From assembly GCA_012845835.1 (NCBI GenBank), contig JABAKD010000006.1, positions 5,203,044 to 5,267,043 on the forward strand: a stretch of 64,000 bases of DNA. Direction: 5' to 3'. Made by a program: the position numbers and the translations under genes. Within the stretch, counting starts at the first letter, position 1; every line of letters begins with the position of its first letter. Under the pieces are notes generated by a model. That model had not been told where the DNA came from. It searched no databases and worked only from the letters and a program-made list of their open reading frames with translations. The stretch comes from Undaria pinnatifida. Its lineage: Eukaryota > Sar > Phaeophyceae > Laminariales > Alariaceae. Below, piece by piece: positions 44,561 to 56,229 of this stretch.

Positions 44561-45070
44561 GAGCATATATATACTTCGCACGAAAGAGAGGTCGGCACAG
44601 GGATCTGATAATATGAGGTAGAGCTGTACACAGAGTGACGAGGCCATCAACAGCGGAGACGCTAGACAGAAGGTTGATGAGCAGACAGCCTTGAGGTGGG
44701 GACATACCTCTTCGGTTCGTGGCGGTGTCGGAACGAAGAATAAGAGTGTTGGTATCTCTCGCCGGACTTTCAGCGTGCCGAACAATCAAGCATTCAAGAC
44801 CGAATAAGTTACTATTTGACGCCTTCGAACCCGAGAGATACCTCTTGGGCGCCCAACACCAGTCGCGGCCAGCGAAAAAGAGAAGTCCCTCTGAACAGAG
44901 AGCGATAACTTTCCAAGCAGCCACGGTTTTAGACATAACTGTGATGCTCTGGGAGAGTTGGATCGGGGAGTGACCTCCCCGGTGGAAGACACGTTATGAA
45001 TGGAAAATTATTAAGTGTAGAGTAGCTCCAGACAAAAAGTCATGAAAATCCGGACAGCAAAAACTTTTTA
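44561..45070. other. coding-like stretch, unrecognised
   Basis: The minus-strand frame 44936-44493 (147 codons from a Met) has mixed composition but no domain that I recognise, and it overlaps a family G copy. I do not accept it as a gene. Confidence 0.25.
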
Positions 45071-45255
45071 CTTGGTATACAGGATTATGATGATGATGAT
45101 GGTGATGATGATCTCACAGCGACTAAGACCCCCATTTTCGATGTTTGTTTTTTGGGTGGATCGGTGTCACCGGGGCGCAAGTGACCCGCTTGTTCCTTCT
45201 TGGCCTTCTTGGCCTTCTTCGTGCTTTGTTGACTTTGCGATATGAATCCGCAGTG

Positions 45256-45513
45256 GACTGATTCTACGATACCCCCTCCAAAAACCCAGCGATTTTCGTC
45301 AACGAACGTTTCATGGCTGCTCGACACAACAAGGAAGGATACAACTGAAAAAGAAGTATTCATATATTTTCTTGTGTTTAAAGGTCTAACGATCGACGAC
45401 GTCCGGGTGTCGAGGGACACCGAATTTCAGGAGATACGACCGGGAGCTGGTAATGAAACCGGCGATTTCTCGTGAAATGAAAGTTGGGGGGGTTACTGCC
45501 GTAGAACGACTCC
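45256..45513. mobile_element. family B element, copy B2
   Basis: GACTGATTCTACGATACCCC start; GGTTACTGCCGTAGAACGAC plus TC end. AACGAACGTTTCATGGCTGC and ATTTTCTTGTGTTT.AAGG lie inside. Confidence 0.8.
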
Positions 45514-45970
45514 TTGAAATCGATATTATAGCTATACTACGCTGCGCCAGGCCTATCGCCTAGGTAGAAGGATTTTTGTTTGGTCGGTGAGGTTAGACCA
45601 AAGCAACGCCAGGGGGGATGTTAAAAATAATAATACCACAATATTCAGTACCGGGTTTGATTTTTTTTCATCACTCGCGCGAGTGACCCAGTGTAACATT
45701 TTACAGACAAAAAAATACTTCATCACAGGCGGTGTTTTCGGCGCCACAGCGGCTTTCGTACATTACTATCCCATTCATTGCGGAGTGGTTTTTGTCGTCG
45801 ATGCAAATCGATCAAGAAAACGTAAGGCCGCGAAGGAACACAGAGGGGTTACCGGTATTCGCGCGAATGACCCCAAGCCACCGCAACAAAATCCCCCCCC
45901 CAACAAAACAACATATTGACTGAGAGCCCCTCCCGTAGCCTGTGTCGGCACTGTACTTCGAAGTATCATA
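45514..45970. other. unassigned stretch
   Basis: Frames on both strands; nothing recognised. Confidence 0.3.
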
Positions 45971-45974
45971 GGAT

Positions 45975-46290
45975 ATTATAAAGAGAAAAATGCTCTCCAC
46001 CAGCTGTGAGGTCGAAGATCTTGTCGAAACTCATCTTTGCAAGCTTGCGTGTGATACTCCGATCGCGCGTATTACTGGGTGTGTGTGTCCTCATTAAGGA
46101 TATGGGTCGGCGACTCCCCTTGGAACTACAGTGTAGCCTGTACCAGGGTCAACAAGGTGATGTTAGTCAGTCTGTGCGGAAACTATAAAAAAAAACGTTT
46201 CTGAGGGGGACAAAATCTGACCGCTGTGGAGGGAAATGTATCCTTTTATCAAGTGAATCTTGTAAGTCGAATAACCGGTGAGGGGGGGGG
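45975..46290 (+). repeat. family G repeat, copy
   Basis: Matches 44225-44560 almost throughout, including GTGTCCTCATTAAGGATATG and ACCGGTGAGG at its end. Confidence 0.75.
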
Positions 46291-47335
46291 GGCAGAGTTT
46301 TGAAGGACGTGGGGGCCTGGTTTTGAACAAGAGGGAGCGGGGGCGAGGGGGGGGGGGGGGCAACGGGCGGGGCAACTCAATATGTGCGTGGAAACCATAA
46401 ATCCTTTAAAGGGATAAATCTGGCGGTTTTGGAAGAAATGCACCAGTTTATCATGTATATCCTGCAAGTCCTACAACCAGTGAGGAGAGGGCGGAGTGTT
46501 CGAGGGTGTGTGGGGGGGAGGGGGGGGGGGGGGGGGAAGGTTTTGAACAGCTTTAGGTCGCATAGATGTAGGGTTTTGCTATACGCGTTGTGCTAGATCT
46601 AGGCGATGGTGCGGGTGGTGGGGAAGGAGGGGGCGTTTGGGGGGGGGGGGGGCGTGAATTAGACCAGCGGCATGGATTGGATCTAGGAAGATAATGAGGT
46701 GATATCAACTGCGTGGAAATGTTTATTACTTTGGCAGATTTCGATGTTAGGTGGGGCGTTTGAGCAAAAAAGAGCGGGGAAAAGGGGGGGGGGGGAGGGT
46801 TTTTGACAGGTTTAGGTCGCATATATGTAGGGGCTTGCTATACGCGTGGTGCTAGGTCTAGGCGATCGTGCGGATGGTGTGGAGGGAGGGGGCGTTAGGG
46901 GGGGGGGGGGGCGGAATTAAAGCTAGGTCATGGATGGCTAATGACGTGACACCAATTGCGTAGATGTGTTTTTTACCCTGGCCGATTTCGATTTTAGGTG
47001 GGGCGTTTGAACAAGAGGGAAAATGGGGAAAAAAAGAAAAAGGGAGGGGGGAGCGGGGGGTGGGGGGTGGGGGGCGGAAATAAATTGGAGCTACGGCATG
47101 GATGGCTAGAAATATAATGAGGTGGTATCAGCTGGCCGGTTGTATTTACTACTCTGGCAGGTTTTGTTTTGAAGTGGGGCGTTCGAACAAGAGGGATCGG
47201 GGGGGGGGGGGGGGGGGGGGGGGGGGAGCGGGCGGGACACTTCAATATGTGCGCGGGAACTATAAATCCTTGAAGGGGACAAATCTGACGGTTGTAGCAA
47301 GAATACATCCCTTTATATCACCTGCCTCTTATTGT
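46291..47335 (+). repeat. G-rich array of about 250-bp units
   Basis: Three to four diverged units each carry a poly-G run, GGCATGGATGG-like, AA.ATAATGAGGTG.TATCA, CTGGC(A/C)G(G/A)TTT and GTGGGGCGTTTGAACAAGAG. The longest G run, at 47199-47226, has about 28 bases. The tail of family G (CTATAAATCCTT, GACAAATCTG) recurs at 46390 and 47262. Confidence 0.7.
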
Positions 47336-47379
47336 TTACTCTTCTAGCAGATAGATGGCATAATATATATGATACTCGT

Positions 47380-47890
47380 TCGTACGAGTATGATAGTATG
47401 ACAGTTATTATAGTATGATAGTATGATAGTGTGATTGTGTGATAGTATGATAGTATGATAGTATAATCGTATGTGTGATATGATAGTATGATAATCTGAT
47501 AGTATGATAGCATGTGTGATATGATAGTATGATAGAATGACAGTATGATTGTATGATAGAAGTGTGATAGTGTGATGATATGATAGCGTGATAGTATGAT
47601 CTAGTATGTGTGATATGATAGTATGATAGAATGACAGTATGATAGTACGATAGTGTGATAGTGTGATGATATGATAGTGTGATAGTATGATAGTATGTGT
47701 GATATGATAGTATGATAGTATGATGGTATGACAGTATGATATTAATAGTATGATACAGTATGATGGTATGATAGTATGATATAGTGTGATAGTATGATAG
47801 TACTCCGGAGTATGATAGTATGATCGTATGATAGTATGATGATCGTATGTGTGGTATGATAGTATGTGATATGTGCGATGCGATATTATT
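47380..47890 (+). repeat. (ATAGTATG)n minisatellite
   Basis: About 500 bases of ATAGTATG with TGTGAT and ATGACAG variants. The opposite strand gives Tyr/His/Ser/Ile frames that I reject. Confidence 0.92.
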
Positions 47891-47927
47891 TGATAGTTCA
47901 AACCCGGTGGTAGTGATAAAGGGGGCA

Positions 47928-48143
47928 CCCTATGATACCGTACCATGGCTGTATACCGTATCCCAAAGCCTGGCAGAGTCCTCCCGGTCACAGAGCAGGA
48001 CCCTATGATACCGTACCATGGCTGTAGTCCGTGTCCCAAAGCCTGGCAGAGTCCTCCCGGTCACAGAGCAGGACCCTATGATACCGTACCATGGCTGTAG
48101 TCCGTATCCCAAAGCCTGGCAGAGTCCTCCCGGTCACAGAGCA
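47928..48143 (+). repeat. 73-bp tandem repeat, three copies
   Basis: CCCTATGATACCGTACCATG starts at 47928, 48001 and 48074. The units are nearly identical. Confidence 0.95.
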
Positions 48144-48573
48144 CATTCCGTTGGAAAGAGGACAACGGTAGCTCTAGGCAGAGCTGCTTCGTTAAGTAAA
48201 CAATTCTTAAATTTTTTTCTAGACAGGGTTACGACGATGTGACACCCCCGCTTTTTCCGGAGGAATCTTTTCGGAAACCGGGTAAATCAGTGACACCCTC
48301 TAAGAGAGATATCCTCCGAGACAGGGTCACTGCAAGGCTGGCGCAAGTCCTCAGAAAATGCAACAAAATGACGCGAGAGGTAAAAAAGGTAAAGATGTCT
48401 ACAAGAATCGGTACTCTATCATAAAGTTAGCACCCGCAGATAGATGGAGTAGAACCTTACCACGGCCAAGCGCACAGACACGCAAGAAAAATTGCAAATA
48501 TGACCGACAAGCAGAATTGTGGAACCGGACCGAAATTGGAATCACACCAAAGCACCAATTTCAATGTCACTGT
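48144..48573. other. unassigned stretch
   Basis: No family recognised. Lysine/arginine-rich short frames on the plus strand. Confidence 0.3.
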
Positions 48574-48842
48574 GACGCATGCTACGACAGAGGTAGCATT
48601 TTTTTTTGGGGGGGGGGTTCTGAATGACGAGGCTCCTTGATTAACCCACATTCGTTGGAAATTGACCATTTTTTTTTTTTGCATGATTCTTGTTGTGTAC
48701 CTAGGCCACGGGATTTATCATCCTTGGGTGGCACTTTTATTTTTTCTCCCAAAAAAACTATTATTTTGGGAGAGGTCTTAAGCTCCCAAATTCTGGCACC
48801 TCAGAAAAAATGTGGTGCACCTCTATCGTCGTAGCACGCGTC
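48574..48842. mobile_element. family A element, copy A6
   Basis: GACGCATGCTACGACAGAGG start and TGCACCTCTATCGTCGTAGC plus ACGCGTC end. No target duplication can be seen. Confidence 0.75.
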
Positions 48843-49049
48843 CAATGACAAACAAACGCCGGATCGCACCACCAACAAGAAAAAAAAACATAGCAGTACA
48901 CGGGATGGCGGAGAGGCGTATAAAGTTTTTTTTGTACGTAAGAGACCATAGAGTGGGAAACGTGGCGTCGGCATCGGAGGAACTCCGGTGTCACCTCTGC
49001 TGTCCGTCGATCAGGTCAAACCCTGCTATCTATGGAGACACGTAAAAGG

Positions 49050-50760
49050 TTTTCTAAAAATTCACGTTCTCATTGACATCATCCACAACGGCGTTCCATT
49101 AACTCGACAGTCACACAGCTTGTTGACCCAGTGTGAGCTGTTCAGTATGGCAATCACAGTGGCGTACGAGAGAACGTGGAGTGAAGTTGTCGGCAAAGCT
49201 GTTCGATGGCATGGGACGAAATCGACTTCTTGTATTCACAAAAAAAGAATCAGCGTCATCGATCGAGGAACTACGTGTAGCACCCCTTGGTGCAGTTGTT
49301 ACACACAGGGTATGAGTCATCAACGACTACTCTTCTGGCGTGCAAGCAGCCAGAGGAGAGACGTGAGGACTGATCAAAGATAGACGTACGGGAGAGTTGC
49401 CAAAATGCCTCTGTGGGCAAGCCCTCCCCACACTCTTACAGGCGCTAACCGATCTCCGAACAAAAAATCTCCAAAGACGAATTTTGTTGGCAAAGAAAGG
49501 CAGATGTAACAGACGCGTTGACGGCTGTTGCAGAAACACCCCATCAGGCACATAACGTTTGCTGCATGGTGGATGACGTTTTGGTATCAAATTTTCGACT
49601 CGCGTGTGGGTGGGCGGCATCACCCGGGTACTGGGGTCCAATGGCATCAGCTAGCTGCCGAAAATGATCATTGCAATACCACTGGAGAGAGTGCGCTTAT
49701 TTTATCGGCAGCAAAATCATTGATGTTGGACGAAAAAAAAACCGTAGACCCTTGGGAAATAGGAAGCCCCACTCAACCCCCGCCTGAAAGGAAAGTGAAC
49801 ACAATCCGAAAGGGGGAACCCTGAATGAGCCTTTTTTACATCGGCTTACTCTGACGGCCTCATCATGGCTGGCGTACGGCGCGATTCATCCGATAATACG
49901 TCGCTGCTTGTAGCTTCTGCTTCCCTCGCATCAGATCACGTGAGAATATTTGGATCAGAAGAGAGAGAGCAGAAGTCCCCATATTGGCACCAAAGAAGAA
50001 CACTGATTGGAATTCAACCGTAGATGGCCTCGGCTTCACTATCAACAAGCACGTACCGTGCGGATCTCGATCGCATAGAGAGTAAATGCCATCCCAACCA
50101 CCTTACTTAGAGCAAGACAGGCCGAGGTTAAAAACAGCATGCTCGAGCGCAGGACATTTCGAGCATGGAGGGCAACTTCGTAGCATACGTGGCAAGAGCA
50201 CCGTACGGTATTTCGTTTGGCAGCTCATGCATCTGACTCATCTGCACAAAAACTCCAAATGAAAAAAACGGACGCAGAAAGTAGTGATTGACTGGGAGTT
50301 CTACGATGGCATTTCCTTTTGGAAATGGGCTATTGACCGGCGGCTGGTAGGCGATGTGCAGTCACTCGGAGAAACATTATTAACGCACGAAAAAAGACCT
50401 CCTGCTCGACGCTATTGTTCTGACTCGAGGTTTTGCAGCAGTACGTGAGAGCTCCGCCCGGAGCTTAATGTGTACTGGAGATATGATCTGCACAGCTATT
50501 GAGAGACCAGACCGTACCAAGCGGGCAGGAAGCGATCCCAACAAACCTACTCGACCTTTGTGGCATGGGGTTGACAGCGTTTGCGACCCAACCCATCTCG
50601 CGAGAGACAGACCAGAAACCGAACGACACCAAGCAATGCTGTTCAGAGGACACAAATGTGGCCGCAGTGGCGCGGATTATCATATGTGGCGGATCGCCCG
50701 ACAACCGCGCTTCTTTCGCAATGATGTTACTGGGTAGAGAGTCGTCCCTCTATTGTGAGG
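49050..50760 (+). mobile_element. DIRS-like retroelement fossil: reverse transcriptase and RNase H region (broken)
   Basis: Short plus-strand blocks keep the order of a DIRS-type polyprotein. LRVAPLGAVVTHRV is at about 49270-49315. An RT core block follows near 49560-49650 (VDDVLV, GWAASPGYWGP). PWEIGSPTQPPPE is near 49755. An RNase H-like DTNVAAVARI and a following ASFAMMLLGR lie at 50640-50740. The copy is degraded, with many breaks, and reads as an old fossil. Its ends are not visible. A tyrosine-recombinase fossil of compatible type lies at 59.8-60.9 kb, but nothing shows that the two belong to one insertion. Confidence 0.6.
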
Positions 50761-50794
50761 TAGGGGTTGCAGGTTTTGGAGCAAAGCGTTTCTG

Positions 50795-50870
50795 ACCTTC
50801 TGTCTTCTGTCTTTTGTCTTCTGTCTTTTGTCTTCTGTCTTCTGTCTTCTGCCTTTAGTCTTCAGTCTTC
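50795..50870 (+). repeat. (CTTCTGT)n minisatellite
   Basis: About ten units of CTTCTGT or CTTTTGT. The reverse strand yields a Lys/Arg-rich frame that I reject. Confidence 0.9.
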
Positions 50871-50879
50871 TGTCTTCTG

Positions 50880-51240
50880 TCTTCAGATTGGTTGAGCTCC
50901 TCAAGCGAGGAATTAGCGGATATTCTAATGTGCTCTTGCGAGAGAGGACGCGTGGTGCTTTGATAGAAGCGCGCCGCTTTTTTTTTCCGAGGTTTCTCAT
51001 TGGGAGCTTAACCCTTTTAGAACCCACTAAAAAATCGTTAAAAAAATATCAAACCTAAAATTAAAAATAAATGAATGAAGCTCATTGGGGCAAAGTCGGG
51101 CCGCGTGCAGCGAAAGGACCTGCGAAGCGCACGGCCAAACATAAATCGGCGAAACAAATTTTGTATAGAAAAGAACTCCCCAAAACCTGGTTCCAGGTAA
51201 TTTGTCCCCAGATCTGGGGACAAATTAGACTGGATAATAA
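50880..51240. repeat. family C head joined to a family A-like element, with palindrome
   Basis: GGTTGAGCTCCTCAAGCGAG (C head) is followed by GACGCGTGGTGCTTTGATAG at 50947 (A-like start) and GGGAGCTTAACCCTTTTAGA. The right end is unclear. 51198-51227 is a perfect palindrome. Confidence 0.5.
51198..51227. other. 30-bp perfect palindrome
   Basis: TAATTTGTCCCCAGA followed by its exact reverse complement, TCTGGGGACAAATTA. A related hairpin, TTTTGGGGACA-AAAAA-TGTCCCCAAAA, lies at 58926-58952 within another A-like copy. Confidence 0.9.
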
Positions 51241-51351
51241 AGTGCAAAGCGAACTTGGGTGGTCAAGGGGGGTCAAAAACCTCCAAACTGAGGTTTTTGC
51301 TGCTGTACGAGTACATGGCTCCAGTCTGTGTCTCTACACACCAGCACCACC

Positions 51352-51709
51352 ATGGCGCAGCAGGCATACCCCGACGTCGTTGCCCTCGAAGCCTTCGAGG
51401 ACGCAGATGCTTCCGCTATCCATCAGCAGCTGAAGCAAGTTGCTGAACACCATGCTCCCAGGACCAGGGAATTTGCGTTCGATGCCGCAACCGCGGTCGC
51501 CCGACGTGTTTGCTAGCATCAGGAACACCCACAGGCATTGCCCGGTGGCTTGTCCTCAAAGGAGCGCAAGGCGGCTGCCAGCGCACACCCTGGGCTTTGC
51601 AGGGCCAGTTTGGCGGCTGTGATCGCGGGAATCTGCTTCGACGACGTATCGGCAACGGCAGAGCGCAGGGGCGTCCAGCACACCTACAACGTCATGTGTA
51701 ACCAGGTGC
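51352..51709 (+). pseudogene. unrecognised coding-like exon with one in-frame stop
   Basis: From ATG 51352 the frame reads MAQQAYPDVVALEAFEDADA and on to a TAG at 51514-51516. The same frame then stays open to a donor-like CAG|GTGCGTG at about 51706, reading an Ala-rich stretch that ends HTYNVMCNQ. Composition looks protein-like, with GCN- and GAN-rich codons unlike its surroundings. I know no matching family. It could be a decayed gene, a first exon with a real 54-codon product, or chance. Confidence 0.35.
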
Positions 51710-53340
51710 GTGTGTCCTTGAAATTTGTTTGCTTTTTGCTGCCTGCCGCCATCTGCGTGCTTGGAGACTTCAAAGCACTATGTTCCCGGGATCGAGTGAG
51801 ATAGAACCGCGCGCAAGGAACACCTGCTGCGGTAAAACTTAGGATGATTCAGGGTATGCCTATACTGCTGTAAGGGTTGGAAGTACCTGCTGTTGGCGCT
51901 GGTAGGGCGTCGTTCAAAGGCCCGGTGAAGGCTCCGCTCGACTCGTGCCACAACCTTCCATTTCACACCCTCACAGTCATGTCGAGTACTGCTGCTAGTA
52001 TTTCCTTACTCTAATTCCAAGTGGTAGTGTATTCCCAGTCTAATTTCAAGTAGTTTGTCCACAGGAAAGAGGTTGCCCATCTTGTTTTCATGTACGAGTA
52101 CAGTACGAGTAAGTATTACTTGGTACATAATACCAGTACTTGAGTGTAGCTGCTTGAAAACGGGGACAAGCCTAGAAGGGGACCCATATACCCTAGTCGT
52201 ACGTGTTGGTTGTACAGCAGCAGTGCAGTAGCACTGGCACCAAGCCGTAAAGGGTTACTTGTAGAACATGACTAGGCTCATGTCATAGTGCTCACTATGT
52301 CATTTTATATTATACAACTGGTGCTAGCGTCTCTGCCAGCTGCTGGACGTGATATCATAGTGATACGTGGAACAAGTTCAACAGCAGTACAGCAGTACTC
52401 GCACCTACCTGTATGACACTATCAATACCTCTTGGTATTGATTTTATTTAGGACGGGGAGCTTTTTCTCGCGCATCGTAATAATAATGTATCACATATGA
52501 AAACTGTACACCAGGTACACTGCTTAGACGAAGGATGCTGACAGCGTGGTACTGTTGCTGCCGTTGTGAGTAGAAGGGCCACTATGACAGAAGGCCCCAG
52601 GCATGATGTACCTATGCGTGAGTAGTTGTAACTACGAGTGGTACGTATCATAACTGGTATGATAATCGTGGTATCGTTGTACGTACATGCATACCAGGTA
52701 CATACGTACACTTGTGCTGCCACAGACTACACAAGGCAGATATGTAACGACTGTTTTAATTTCATGTTTATGCACCAACAGATATTCACGACGATAGTTT
52801 CGCGCAATGCTGTACGTTTTCCATGTTGTACTCCTGTAGCGCGCAGTGCTGTAGTCGACCAAAACTCCACCTGGTAGTGGTGCAGAGTGCAGGCGTAGGT
52901 TATAGTTCCAAGTTCGCACCAACCGCGAAATGGAGCAAACCTGATAGCACTTACCGGTACGGTACCTTGAGTTCTAAGTACCGTAGCAGAATGATGTAGG
53001 ATTGCAGCAGTAGCAGTAGTCCACTAATATTACCGAAGTCTTGCAGCTATTCTCTTCAGAGGGTAAACTTGAGTGAAAACTAACGATTACAGCATCAACC
53101 ACACGAAAGAGCCTAGCAATGTAGGTTGTAGTATAATTCTGCATGGGCGTACAACAGTTGTCCAGAGCTGGGCGAGTAGCTGTATTTTGACGGCCACGGC
53201 AGTAGGCATATTGCTGGCAAGCGGTACGAGAGTGTTAATTTTACCACCCGTGTACATCGCATAGAAAGACCCCGCTCGCTAGTATTGTCGATGCGCCGGG
53301 CAGATACTCGCTCTTCGAATACATGGCAAACTGACTGCTG
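51710..53340. other. unassigned intergenic stretch
   Basis: Many GTAC/TACGAGTA and CAGCAGTA words, but no period and no gene recognised. 53085-53120 weakly matches 27430-27465 (ACGATTACAGCATC..). Confidence 0.35.
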
Positions 53341-53384
53341 ACACGGCTGCCGTACCCCTCTTTTCCGTCGCTTGGCGCTCAGGC

Positions 53385-54052
53385 GTGCTTCGACGCGTCC
53401 AAGGAGCTAAACGCGTTTGGGGCTGGCGTGCAACTCGAGCGCAAGGAGTGCTCCGCCCAAGCTTGCTGAGCTCTTTTCCCTGGGAATGGGGTAGTGGACG
53501 AATGGGTGGGGATTGCCTTCAATTCGTAAAATTTCGGCTGACCCGTCGCGGTCAACGTTTTCTACGAAATGGATTATATTTGTATTTGCCGATGTCTTGT
53601 TATGGCTGTCCGCACGTCAAGTTGGTGGGGCGAGGAGGTTGGCAGTTACGGTATGCCGACAAAGGAAACTCAGTTGATGTGGCGATTGCTGCAAGCGCTG
53701 GCTTCTTTGTTAGCAATTGCGCGTCGTGTTGAATGAAGGTTTGACGCCGATTTACTGGAAATCCTACACAGTTTGCGTCTCGTCTTTGTTTGGACACCCA
53801 GTGTTCCATGACGCGCGGTGTTGGTTCATGATGAGCAATCGTACGGTGGTGTGGGCTGCGTTGTTATCATCCAACCTGCAATATGAACTCGCCGCGTGTT
53901 ATTTTGGGCTCGATCGCCACCTGCGGAATACAGGGTGGTTTTCCTCGCCGTGTTTTCCCTCAAGTAGCACCGATGCTTCGCATCAGTTTATTGAGAGAAT
54001 CGCGAGGCGCATCGTGCTGTCGCTCTTGAAACTGGGGTGGGGTGGCGCTTGA
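53385..54052 (+). other. two overlapping open frames, unrecognised
   Basis: Plus-strand frames 53385-53732 (115 codons) and 53717-54052 (111 codons, MRVVLNEGLTPIYWKSYTVC start) overlap by 16 bases. The second has Cys, Trp and aromatic residues spread as in a globular protein. No homologue comes to mind. A decayed transposon gene is possible. Confidence 0.3.
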
Positions 54053-54270
54053 GACGACGGATGAGGGGGGCTTATTTTATTTATAAGAAGAACCGTCTGC
54101 GGTTTGATTACTATGCGTTTTGACCCCGTGCCGGTGATGCGGACGCACGCACGCCAATTTTTTTCGACGGTTTCGAACGCCGCCGACCATTTGTTTATGT
54201 ACTTGTTACATACACCACGAACTATTGTCTGACCGAAAATGCTGAGTGAGGTTCACGCGTCACAACGCTG

Positions 54271-54402
54271 ACGTCAAGTCTCTCCGTCGGTGCATAAGTG
54301 ACCTGTCTTGTGACCGCGACCCATACCCCTCACATGACGTCAAGTCTCTCTGTCGGTGCATAAGTGACCTGTCTTGTGACCGCGACCCATACCCCTCACA
54401 TG
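54271..54402 (+). repeat. 66-bp tandem duplication
   Basis: ACGTCAAGTCTCTC(C/T)GTCGG and on to ACCCATACCCCTCACATG occurs twice, with one difference. Confidence 0.93.
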
Positions 54403-54548
54403 TTGGCTACGCGTCACCTGCATTTTTTTTAGACGTAGCCGTCTTGCTCCTCTAAAAGACGTCGGGAGACATGTCAGTGTCAAGCTGTCTGCCAATGCAT
54501 ATCCAGCCGTCTAGACATATATTCCTAACCTCCCTGGTAGAAAACAAA

Positions 54549-54695
54549 TCATAATATGTGTGGAAACCCCTGATATTTTTTGTTTTTGTTCGGCTGTTTT
54601 ACTCGTTTGATATGAGCTAATTTGAGATCATCGATATTCTGCAAGTCAATTCCCATCTTTCTGCAGATCGGACTCGGAAACGTATCAAGATGCCT
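54549..54695 (-). CDS. candidate terminal exon, unrecognised
   Basis: On the minus strand a strong acceptor (TTTTTCCTGTTTTAG) precedes 48 codons, starting HLDTFPSPICRKMGIDLQNI and ending in TGA at 54549. The end is basic (VKQPNKNKKY). No upstream exon was found to the right and no family recognised. It rests on the splice site and codon composition only. Confidence 0.25.
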   Translation of the reverse strand, partial: RHLDTFPSPICRKMGIDLQNIDDLKLAHIKRVKQPNKNKKYQGFPHIL

Positions 54696-54799
54696 AAAAC
54701 AGGAAAAACACACTAATTTATACATCATTGTCAGGCGTTTTTGATAAAGCGGGGATTTTCGATACTGTCCCCTGATTTTTTCTGTCAAGGCTGTCTGTG

Positions 54800-55490
54800 A
54801 AGGTAGTTTCCTTCACGCTGTCTGTCAAGGGGTGAAAGTGCCGACATGCGACATATTTGCTCTAAAACGCCAGTTTTCAACTCAAAGTTTGACATGCTAT
54901 GTGTTTGAGAAAGTGAGTCATGTTCTCCGTATCCCTATATTAGTAGACACATGCTCTGCGTCACAGGAAGGGTCGAGTAGTTTTTTTATCACTCCCCTTC
55001 CTTGCAATTGAGTTGTACGAAACTGTCAATGTGTAACGGTGTCTAGGCCTACTCGTTGCGCACCCAAAAAATCGTTTCTCACGCTGGCGTATGAATAGCA
55101 AGTTAAATAATTTAACTTCATAGGCATTTTGGGTGCTCCTCGTGCATCATTCCTGCATCGCTATCAACTGTAGCGGACATCGTGGTAATTAAAGTTCAAA
55201 ACCTATCAAATGCTACCGCGCGAACACGCATTTTTTGTGATTAATCAGCCGATTGACATGTTTGGCGCTGTTCTAGGACTTGCAAACGAAGATTGTCTGC
55301 CTCCCAGGTAGTCCCCATAGCAAAGGCCGATACACAAAGGACAAGAAAAATTACATGTCTCCGTATGTTGATCCCACGAGTGAATATGAACTCACGTGCA
55401 ACCCCTCGCACCACCTACGCACCATGCCGACAGTATTGAAAGCACAACCGCATCTGGCAAATGACACCATATCCTGACAGCAGCCAAACC
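54800..55490. other. unassigned stretch
   Basis: A plus-strand frame from ATG 55210 runs 34 codons to a CCCAG|GTAGTC donor-like site, which is too short to claim. CTGTCTGT(C/G)AAGG is repeated near 54781-54830. Confidence 0.3.
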
Positions 55491-55699
55491 TCGGTGCACT
55501 CAAAAACATTCCCCCCCCCCCACCCCCTCCACCCCTAATAGTCTCCTCCGGCCATGGACCCTCGTCGACATGTACGCCGATCAAGAACAGAAACGCCGAC
55601 GACGCGCATTTTTCATCGCGTAGCACCTACTCTTCTAGATAAATCGGCAGGTTTATATCAACAGGGGACGCAGGGAGTCAGGCTTTGCAGAATTTGAGC

Positions 55700-56203
55700 T
55701 CAGGCCAGTCCTTGGGCGTGCCGTCCTAACGCCAACTTGCCGATGACATCCACAGTGAATCGGCCCAGGTTATTCTCGTCGAATCGCGGAAGAGATTTGA
55801 GCGTTGTTGGCGACGGTCGAAATTGCTCGGAGTAATCCGCCCCCTCCCTTCTTCGATGACATACGTCGTAGTCGAAACCTGTACCCTCGCACTCGGAACG
55901 GCGGTAGTCTATGCTCTCGTCGCCTTCGTTGTCCCTGCCGTTGTACCCTTCCGCCCAATCCGCACCCTTTATTCCTGAGCCGAACCACCGGCGTTGGTCA
56001 ATATCCTCTTTAGATGGCATACCAGCTGATCCCTCCACACCCCCCTTCTTGCTTCCTATGGCCTCCCCGTCCTCGCCCCCCTTTTCGCCTCCCATACTGT
56101 CTTCCCTCTCGCCCCCCTTCTCGTCTCGTAAAATGTCGTCCCCCTCACCCCACCCCTCCCAATCTCTCCGCGACCGCCTCGTCGGCCTCTTCCCTTGCCT
56201 CAT
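55700..56203 (-). CDS. hypothetical acidic, glycine-rich protein
   Basis: A minus-strand frame of 167 codons from ATG 56203 to TGA 55700. The N-terminal third is low-complexity (repeated Gly-Gly-Glu/Lys-Gly-Gly words) encoded by a C/T-rich plus strand. The remainder is mixed, with an acidic middle and a tail reading FDENNLGRFTVDVIGKLALG. I recognise no domain. The low-complexity start means the length may be compositional. Confidence 0.3.
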   Translation of the reverse strand: MRQGKRPTRRSRRDWEGWGEGDDILRDEKGGEREDSMGGEKGGEDGEAIGSKKGGVEGSAGMPSKEDIDQRRWFGSGIKGADWAEGYNGRDNEGDESIDYRRSECEGTGFDYDVCHRRREGADYSEQFRPSPTTLKSLPRFDENNLGRFTVDVIGKLALGRHAQGLA

Positions 56204-56229
56204 ATATTTTGTCTGTGGTTCATAAATAA

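Noticed and set aside
47344-48039. 231-codon minus-strand frame rich in Tyr, His, Ser and Ile
   Set aside because: It is the reverse reading of the ATAGTATG array joined to the 73-bp tandem repeat.
39101-48143. CRISPR array
   Set aside because: The regular repeats (100, 73 and 8 bases) are head-to-tail without unique spacers, and the genome is eukaryotic.
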